Positions 58,503 through 64,000 of a stretch of DNA of 64,000 nucleotides are shown in pieces (position 1 is the first letter of the stretch; each line of letters begins with the position of its first letter). The notes under the pieces were generated by a model. That model was not told where the DNA came from. It saw nothing but the letters and a program-made list of their open reading frames with translations, and searched no databases. This DNA is from Bog-159 sp050008575. GTDB taxonomy: Bacteria; Acidobacteriota; Terriglobia; Bryobacterales; Bryobacteraceae. Made by a program: the position numbers and the translations under genes. Location: positions 3,262-67,261 of the forward strand of contig JBEKMJ010000042.1 of NCBI GenBank assembly GCA_050008575.1, given 5' to 3'.

Positions 58503-59182
58503 ACCGGAATCGACCTCTGCCGAACCCACATTCATGGGCCAGTTTGCAGTTTTTTTGGGATTCGTTCCAGCAGGTTAGTAATTTAGGCGCTTCTGTACGA
58601 ATTGCAGAAACTACAAGTACTATTCGAAGCCGTAGAACTAAGTTGGAAACTGTACGCCAGTGCCCCGCCTGTCTGGGCCGGCAAGGCTCGATTGGGGGAA
58701 GAAATCCGAGTCCAGTCAGACTCCTCCGAATACGGAATTGCCTTTGCCATGATGGCGCACGGGCCGGCCGGTCAGGCGCGCATCGAACGGCCGCGAAGTC
58801 CGGGCGGACAGTTTTCCAAGGTGTGCCCGGCCAAGTTCTAGGGATCGTCGGGGATCGTTTGTGGATTGAGCTGGCGGTACCGATAGTTTTGGCGGAGTTT
58901 TCCGGCCGTACCTAAACAGCAGCCCATCCCGGCAACGTTTCGTCGGGCAATCCTGCGCGGCAGCCACATCCGGGAGCTGGCGGTTCTCCGCGCGAATCTC
59001 GACTACCTCCGGTGCGGTGGCGCCAGCCCCAATCCGCAAACGGCGAGGCGGCGGCCACGCCGGCTCCCGGCAGAGTTCCGAAACCAAAAGCGCGGGCGCC
59101 GAGTAGGGTTTTCGCCGGCGCGCGCGCCACCGGGCGCCTGTAACATTCGCGTTGCTTTGCAGCATCTTATACTGAAGAACAT
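58503..59182. other. Long intergenic region between divergent EPS and RND operons
   Basis: No convincing gene. A 79-aa frame at 58602-58841 and a 149-aa minus-strand frame at 58716-59165 lack ribosome sites and recognisable motifs. The 3' end (59168-59173, TATACT) may be a weak -10 for the RND genes. The stretch lacks the modular hairpin repeats found in most other gaps. Confidence 0.5.
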
Positions 59183-60568
59183 ATGAACCAGGATTCTCCG
59201 TCCGCCCTCGACCCGGCGGCCCCCGATACGCTCACCAAGCCGGGCCCCTACCAGGCGCCGCCCAAGCAAGCACATGGGGCGCCAAAGCATTCCAGCCGGG
59301 TCTGGTTATGGCTGCTGATTCTGGGCCTGGTGGCGGCGGGCGCGTACTATTTCTGGTCGAAAAAGAACACCGGCACGGGCGGCGCCGCGGCCGCGGCCGC
59401 GCAAGCGCAGAAGAAAGGCTTCGGCGCCATACCGGTGGTCGCGGCCAAAGCGCGCAAAGGAAGTATCCCCGTTTATTTAGTGAACCTCGGCGGCGTAACC
59501 CCGATCTATACCGTTACGCTGAGGAGCCGGGTAGACGGAGAATTGATGGAAGTCCACTACAAAGAGGGCGACATCGTCGGGAAGGACGCTCCGCTGATCG
59601 AGATCGATCCGCGGCCTTACCAGGCTGCCCTGACGCAGGCGGAAGGACAACTGATTCGGGACCAGGCGCTGCTGGAAAACGCGCGCATCGATCTGGCGCG
59701 CTATAAAACGCTGGTGGCCCAAAACGCCATTCCGGAACAGCAACTGGCCACGCAACAGGCCCTGGTCACGCAAGACGAAGGTATTGTGAAGACCGACCAG
59801 GGGATGATCGACACCGCCAAGCTGAACGTCACCTACAGCCATATCGCGTCTCCCATCTCGGGACGCGTGGGCCTGCGCCTGGTGGACCCCGGAAACATCG
59901 TACACGCCGCCGACAGCAACGGTATGCTGGTGATTACCCAGATGGATCCGATCAGCGTGATCTTCTCGCTACCCGAGGATCAGGTTCCGGTCGTTCTGCA
60001 AAAGCTGAATGCCGGGCAGCGGCTGCCAGTGGACGCGTTCGATCGCTCTATGACCAACCTTCTGGCGCACGGATATCTGGCTACGGTGGACAACCAGATC
60101 GATACGACCACCGGCTCTCTGCGTTGGCGGGCCAACTTCGACAACCCCGGCTACAAGCTGTTTCCGAACCAGTTCGTCAACGTGCGCTTGCTGGTGCAGT
60201 TGAAGCAGGGCGTCACGCTGGCGCCCACCGCCGCCATCCAGCGTAACACCCAAAGTACTTACGTATTCCTGGTAAAGCCGGATTCGACTGTGACGGTGCG
60301 CACGGTTCAGATCGGCACGGTGGAAGGCAACGACAGCGAAATCGCTTCCGGTTTGCAGCCCGGCGACCAGATCGTCATGACCGGGGTCGACAAACTCCAG
60401 GAAGGCACCAAGGTAGTCGCGCACCTGAGCGGCGATACCGGCGCCGGAGCACCAGGCGGCGCCAGTTCCCCGGCAGGCGGCGCTGCCCCAGGCGGCGCCC
60501 CGGCCAGCGGCGCGCCCACGGGCGGGCGGCCGGCGCATGGCGGCAGCGGGACCCGCAAGGCAAGCTAG
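59183..60568 (+). CDS. RND efflux periplasmic adaptor (MdtA/HlyD-like membrane fusion protein)
   Basis: A 461-aa adaptor with an N-terminal anchor helix (VWLWLLILGLVAAGAYYFW) and Ala/Gly linker. The lipoyl half-motifs VDGELMEVHYKEGDIVGKDA and ISGRVGLRLVDPGNIVHAAD flank an alpha-hairpin (about 140-190). A beta-barrel segment (TQMDPISVIFSLPEDQVPVV) follows, and SLRWRANFDNPGYKLFPNQF marks the MdtA subgroup. It bridges the pump and an outer-membrane channel. The C-terminal 40 residues are Gly/Ala/Pro-rich and probably disordered. Its stop TAG is immediately followed by the pump ATG (TAGATG), so the two are translationally coupled. No TolC-like gene lies inside the window. Confidence 0.94.
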   Translation: MNQDSPSALDPAAPDTLTKPGPYQAPPKQAHGAPKHSSRVWLWLLILGLVAAGAYYFWSKKNTGTGGAAAAAAQAQKKGFGAIPVVAAKARKGSIPVYLVNLGGVTPIYTVTLRSRVDGELMEVHYKEGDIVGKDAPLIEIDPRPYQAALTQAEGQLIRDQALLENARIDLARYKTLVAQNAIPEQQLATQQALVTQDEGIVKTDQGMIDTAKLNVTYSHIASPISGRVGLRLVDPGNIVHAADSNGMLVITQMDPISVIFSLPEDQVPVVLQKLNAGQRLPVDAFDRSMTNLLAHGYLATVDNQIDTTTGSLRWRANFDNPGYKLFPNQFVNVRLLVQLKQGVTLAPTAAIQRNTQSTYVFLVKPDSTVTVRTVQIGTVEGNDSEIASGLQPGDQIVMTGVDKLQEGTKVVAHLSGDTGAGAPGGASSPAGGAAPGGAPASGAPTGGRPAHGGSGTRKAS

Positions 60569-63500
60569 ATGAGTCCGTCCCGGATATTCATTCTGCGGCC
60601 TATCGCCACGTCTTTGCTCATGGTGGCGATCATGCTGACCGGCATAGTGGCCTACAAGCAGTTGCCGATTTCGGCGCTGCCCGAGGTGGACTACCCCACC
60701 ATCCAGGTGATCACGTTCTATCCCGGCGCCAGCCCGGATGTGATGGCGTCGTCGGTAACCGCGCCGCTGGAGCGGCAGTTCGGCCAAGTGCCGGGCTTGC
60801 AGCAAATGACCTCCACCAGTTCGGATGGCAGTTCGGTGATCACGCTGCAATTCAGCTTGAGCCTGAACATCGACGTGGCCGAACAGGAAGTCCAGCAATC
60901 CATCAACGCGTCGGGAACCTACCTGCCCGTGGATCTTCCCACGCCGCCAATCTACAGCAAGTCCAATCCGGCCGATACGCCGATTCTGACGCTGGCGCTG
61001 ACGTCGGATGCCATGCCGCTCTCGGCCGTCGAGGATCTCGCCGATACGCGCCTGGCGCCGAAGATCTCGCAATTGCCAGGGGTCGGCCTGGTGAGTATCA
61101 GCGGCGGTCAGAAGCCGGCCGTGCGGATTCAAGCCAACCCGACGGTCATGGCCTCTTATGGCATCAACCTGGAGGACCTTCGCACCGCCATCGTAGCCGC
61201 CAACGTGAACCAGGCGAAAGGGAATTTCGACGGCACGCACCAGTCCTATCAAATCGGCGCGAACGACCAGTTGCTGTCGAGCGCGGACTACAAGCCGATG
61301 ATCGTGGCGTACCGGAACGGCGCGCCCGTGAAACTGACGGATGTGGCTAATGTGGTGGACGACACGGAAAACGTCCGCCAAGCCGCCTGGATGAACGACG
61401 TTCCGGCCGTGATCGTGAACATTCAGCGGCAGCCGGGCGCCAACATCATCGCGGTGGTGGATCGCGTCAAACTGCTATTGCCGACGTTGACCACCAACCT
61501 GCCCCAATCCGTGCACGTGAGGATTCTGACCGACCGGACCAACACCATTCGCGCGTCGGTGGCCGACGTGCAGTTCGAACTGGGCCTGACGGTGGTGCTG
61601 GTGGTGCTAGTGATGTTCGTGTTCCTGCGCAATGTATCGGCGACCATCATTCCCAGCGTGGCGGTGCCTCTCTCGCTGGTCGGCACTCTGGGCGTGATGT
61701 ACCTGCTGGGCTACAGCTTGAACAACCTGACCTTGATGGCGTTGACCATTTCCACGGGATTCGTGGTGGACGACGCCATCGTGATGATCGAGAATATCAC
61801 CCGCTATATCGAGGAAGGCGAGACCCCCATGAAGGCGGCGCTGCGCGGCTCGGCGCAGATCGGGTTCACCATCATATCGCTGACCATCTCGCTGATTGCG
61901 GTGCTGATCCCGCTGTTGTTCATGGGCGATATCGTAGGCCGGCTGTTCCGTGAATTTGCCGTGACCCTGAGCGTGACGATCCTGGTTTCCGCGGTGGTTT
62001 CGCTGACGCTGACGCCCATGATGGCCTCCAAGCTGTTGAAACACCGAGAAAAGGGGAGCGAGGGCCGCTTCTACGAGCTTTCCGAGAGGGGATTCAACGG
62101 CATCGTCGCATTCTACGGCAGAACATTGCAGTTTGTGCTGCGCTTCCAGACCATTACGCTGCTGGTGGCGGTAGCCACCTTGGTAGTGACTATTCTGTTG
62201 TTCCTGCGGATTCCCAAAGGATTTTTCCCGATTCAAGACACGGGGGTCATCCAGGGAATCTCCGAAGCGGCGCAAACCGTGTCGTTCGGCGAAATGTCCA
62301 ACGAACAGCAAGCGCTGGCCAAGATCATCGTGCAGGATCCGGCGGTGGACAGTCTGTCTTCGTTCATCGGGATCGACGGCACCAACACCACGCTGAACAG
62401 CGGGCGTATTCAGATCAATCTGAAACCGCTGGGGGACCGCCACATCACGGCCAGCGACGTGATCCGGCGTCTGCAGCCGGAACTGGCGGCGGTGCCGGGA
62501 ATCACGTTGTTTATGCAACCTGTGCAGGACATCAGCGTAGAGGACCGCGTGAGCCGCACGGAGTTCCAGTACACTTTGGAAGACGCCAACGCGGACGAGC
62601 TGAATCGCTATGCGCCGCAAATGATCGAGAAGCTCAAGCAGCTTCCGGAGTTGCGCGACGTGGCCAGCGATCAGCAGGTGCTGGGGCTGCGCGCGATGCT
62701 GGTGTACGATCGGGAGACCGCCTACCGGTTGGGAATCACTCCGTCGGAAATCGACCAGACGCTTTACGATGCCTACGGCCAGCGCCAGGTGTCCACCATG
62801 TTTACGCAATTAAACCAATACCACGTGGTGCTGGAAGTGCAGCCCGGATTTGAAAAGACTCCGCTGAACCTGCGCGACCTGTACATCCGGACGGGAATGG
62901 GGGCTTCGTCCAGTGCGGCGGGGCTGGTTTCCGGGGGATCGTCGGCCACCCAGACGTTCGGGCCGCAGAGCGGCTCCTCGGCCTCGCTGGGTAGCGCCTC
63001 CACGGCGTCGAGCGTACTCAATGGGGCGATCGCGTCCAGCGGCGTATTTGGCGTCACGCCGCAATCCGTCACGACGTTTCCCAATGGCGGCCAGGTGCCG
63101 CTCAGCGCCTTCACCCACCTGGAGATGACCAGCGCGCCGATCACCGTGAATCACCAGGGGCAGTTCCCGGTAATTACCTTGTCGTTCAACCTGGCGCCGG
63201 ACGGATCGCTGGGCGACGCGGTGAACGCCGTAAACCGCGTGAAAGACCAAATGAACATGCCGGCCAGCGTGCAGGCGGCATTTCAGGGCACGGCGGAGGC
63301 GTTTCTGGCGTCCCTGGCGAACGAGCCGGTATTGATTCTGGCCGCGCTGGTGACGGTTTACATCGTGCTCGGGGTGTTGTATGAGAGTTACATCCATCCG
63401 ATTACGATTCTTTCCACGCTGCCTTCCGCCGGCGTCGGCGCGCTGCTGTCTCTGTCGCTGTTCAACCAGGATTTCAGCGTGATCTCGTTGATCGGTATCA

Positions 63501-63874
63501 TATTGCTGATCGGCATCGTCAAAAAGAACGGCATCATGATGATCGATTTCGCCTTGGACGCCGAGCGCAAGGAGGGCAAGCCGCCGGAAGAGGCGATTTA
63601 TCAGGCCTGCCTGCTGCGCTTCCGGCCTATCATGATGACCACCATGGCGGCGCTACTGGGAGCCGTTCCGCTGGCGTTTGGCAGCGGTGTAGGGTCGGAG
63701 CTGCGCCGGCCGCTGGGCATTACCATGATCGGAGGCTTGATTTTCAGCCAGGCCTTGACTCTCTACACGACGCCGGTGATTTATCTTTGGTTCGACCGGC
63801 TGGCGCGGCGATTCTCGCACCAGGAAGAAAAGCGTCAGATCGATCCGGGCGCCGAGCCCATGGGGGCCCAATGA
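60569..63874 (+). CDS. RND multidrug efflux transporter (MdtB/MdtC-like)
   Basis: A 1101-aa proton-driven inner-membrane pump. HAE1-type features: FILRPIATSLLMVAIMLTGI, LPEVDYPTIQV, PGASPDVMASSVTAPLERQF, a TM4 DD pair in GFVVDDAIVMIENITRYIE, and the second half PSAGVGALLSLSLF with KKNGIMMIDFALDAER and the final GSELRRPLGITMIGGL. Sequence is closest in style to MdtB/MdtC drug and bile-salt pumps. Residues of about 775-835 form a Ser/Ala/Gly-rich insertion (SSAAGLVSGGSSATQTFGPQ) between DLYIRT and GGQVPLSAF, which neighbours in the family lack. Pump length is therefore about 60 residues above usual. Confidence 0.95.
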   Translation: MSPSRIFILRPIATSLLMVAIMLTGIVAYKQLPISALPEVDYPTIQVITFYPGASPDVMASSVTAPLERQFGQVPGLQQMTSTSSDGSSVITLQFSLSLNIDVAEQEVQQSINASGTYLPVDLPTPPIYSKSNPADTPILTLALTSDAMPLSAVEDLADTRLAPKISQLPGVGLVSISGGQKPAVRIQANPTVMASYGINLEDLRTAIVAANVNQAKGNFDGTHQSYQIGANDQLLSSADYKPMIVAYRNGAPVKLTDVANVVDDTENVRQAAWMNDVPAVIVNIQRQPGANIIAVVDRVKLLLPTLTTNLPQSVHVRILTDRTNTIRASVADVQFELGLTVVLVVLVMFVFLRNVSATIIPSVAVPLSLVGTLGVMYLLGYSLNNLTLMALTISTGFVVDDAIVMIENITRYIEEGETPMKAALRGSAQIGFTIISLTISLIAVLIPLLFMGDIVGRLFREFAVTLSVTILVSAVVSLTLTPMMASKLLKHREKGSEGRFYELSERGFNGIVAFYGRTLQFVLRFQTITLLVAVATLVVTILLFLRIPKGFFPIQDTGVIQGISEAAQTVSFGEMSNEQQALAKIIVQDPAVDSLSSFIGIDGTNTTLNSGRIQINLKPLGDRHITASDVIRRLQPELAAVPGITLFMQPVQDISVEDRVSRTEFQYTLEDANADELNRYAPQMIEKLKQLPELRDVASDQQVLGLRAMLVYDRETAYRLGITPSEIDQTLYDAYGQRQVSTMFTQLNQYHVVLEVQPGFEKTPLNLRDLYIRTGMGASSSAAGLVSGGSSATQTFGPQSGSSASLGSASTASSVLNGAIASSGVFGVTPQSVTTFPNGGQVPLSAFTHLEMTSAPITVNHQGQFPVITLSFNLAPDGSLGDAVNAVNRVKDQMNMPASVQAAFQGTAEAFLASLANEPVLILAALVTVYIVLGVLYESYIHPITILSTLPSAGVGALLSLSLFNQDFSVISLIGIILLIGIVKKNGIMMIDFALDAERKEGKPPEEAIYQACLLRFRPIMMTTMAALLGAVPLAFGSGVGSELRRPLGITMIGGLIFSQALTLYTTPVIYLWFDRLARRFSHQEEKRQIDPGAEPMGAQ

Positions 63875-63880
63875 TGTATG

Positions 63881-63990
63881 GTGGGGCAGGCTCGCAGCCT
63901 GCGGCGGCCTCGCAGGCCGCCACTACTTGCTTTGCCCTGATGCCCGCCAGGCGGCCTGCGAGGCCGCCGCAGGCAGCGAGCCTGCCCCAC
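63881..63990. repeat. Modular hairpin repeat R16, 41-bp-arm inverted repeat
   Basis: The left arm (63881-63921) and right arm (63950-63990) are reverse complements at 40 of 41 positions around a 28-base spacer. Each arm itself contains two hairpins (GCAGGCTCGCAGCCTGC and GGCGGCCTCGCAGGCCGCC). It begins seven bases after the RND pump stop. The half elements R3, R4, R7 and R8 correspond to its right arm alone. No target-site duplication is seen at its edges. Confidence 0.85.
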
Positions 63991-64000
63991 CAAACAACAA

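Noticed and set aside
58602..58841. Possible 79-aa gene in the gap upstream of the RND operon
   Set aside because: No ribosome site, no recognisable motif and no clear codon bias; left as unassigned intergenic DNA.

Overview
This is a GC-rich, densely coded bacterial chromosome segment. It most likely comes from an acidobacterium of the Solibacter/Bryobacter group. The main reason is that four unrelated secreted proteins here end in, or carry, what looks like the domain catalogued as the Solibacter C-terminal domain (TIGR03437). Other pointers are GloVer, SBBP, NHL and FG-GAP repeat proteins and an extreme load of intergenic hairpin repeats. I saw no rRNA, tRNA, CRISPR array, phage or full-length insertion sequence.

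Region 1 (1-24.6 kb) holds secreted repeat proteins mixed with housekeeping genes. In order: a broken NHL protein; an SBBP protein split by a 50-bp mini-insertion; a 14-repeat FG-GAP protein; a DUF362 protein; a serpin; a GloVer protein; rlmN; a DinB-like gene; a secreted two-repeat protein; a frameshifted CsbD-like gene; a second GloVer protein facing an unknown 884-aa secreted protein; an M20 peptidase coupled to an EamA transporter; and a truncated copy of the 884-aa gene facing a third, frameshifted GloVer gene. The last two pairs are an inverted duplication around the M20-EamA genes.

Region 2 (24.8-28.5 kb) has an HtrA protease followed by a small peptidoglycan-binding protein, and a membrane protein with a degenerate JAMM (MPN) motif.

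Region 3 (28.8-37.9 kb, minus strand) is an apparent seven-gene operon: polysaccharide deacetylase, YdcF-like protein, GT4 glycosyltransferase, FemAB/GNAT protein, proline dehydrogenase, a 935-aa phosphoribosyltransferase/kinase-like/HAD fusion, and a second FemAB/GNAT protein. I do not recognise this combination, and it is the best candidate for an undescribed pathway.

Region 4 (38-58.5 kb, minus strand) is a 17-gene exopolysaccharide operon. It starts with a ribbon-helix-helix-like protein and a NusG paralogue, then Wzz-type chain-length protein, ExeA-like ATPase, tyrosine-kinase-type ATPase, deacetylase, glycosyltransferases, the initiating sugar transferase, aminotransferase, a membrane-anchored epimerase, polymerase/ligase and flippase. 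It ends with two secreted beta-helix proteins. Many genes overlap by ATGA or TAATG. A homologous promoter-leader element of about 180 bp lies upstream of both region 3 and region 4, so the two operons are probably co-regulated, perhaps through the operon-encoded NusG paralogue.

Region 5 (59.2-64 kb) is an RND efflux pair (adaptor and pump) ending at a near-perfect 41-bp-arm inverted repeat. At least 16 copies of a modular hairpin repeat are scattered between genes, several supplying the stop codons of neighbouring genes. Coordinates of sites read by eye may be off by one or two bases.
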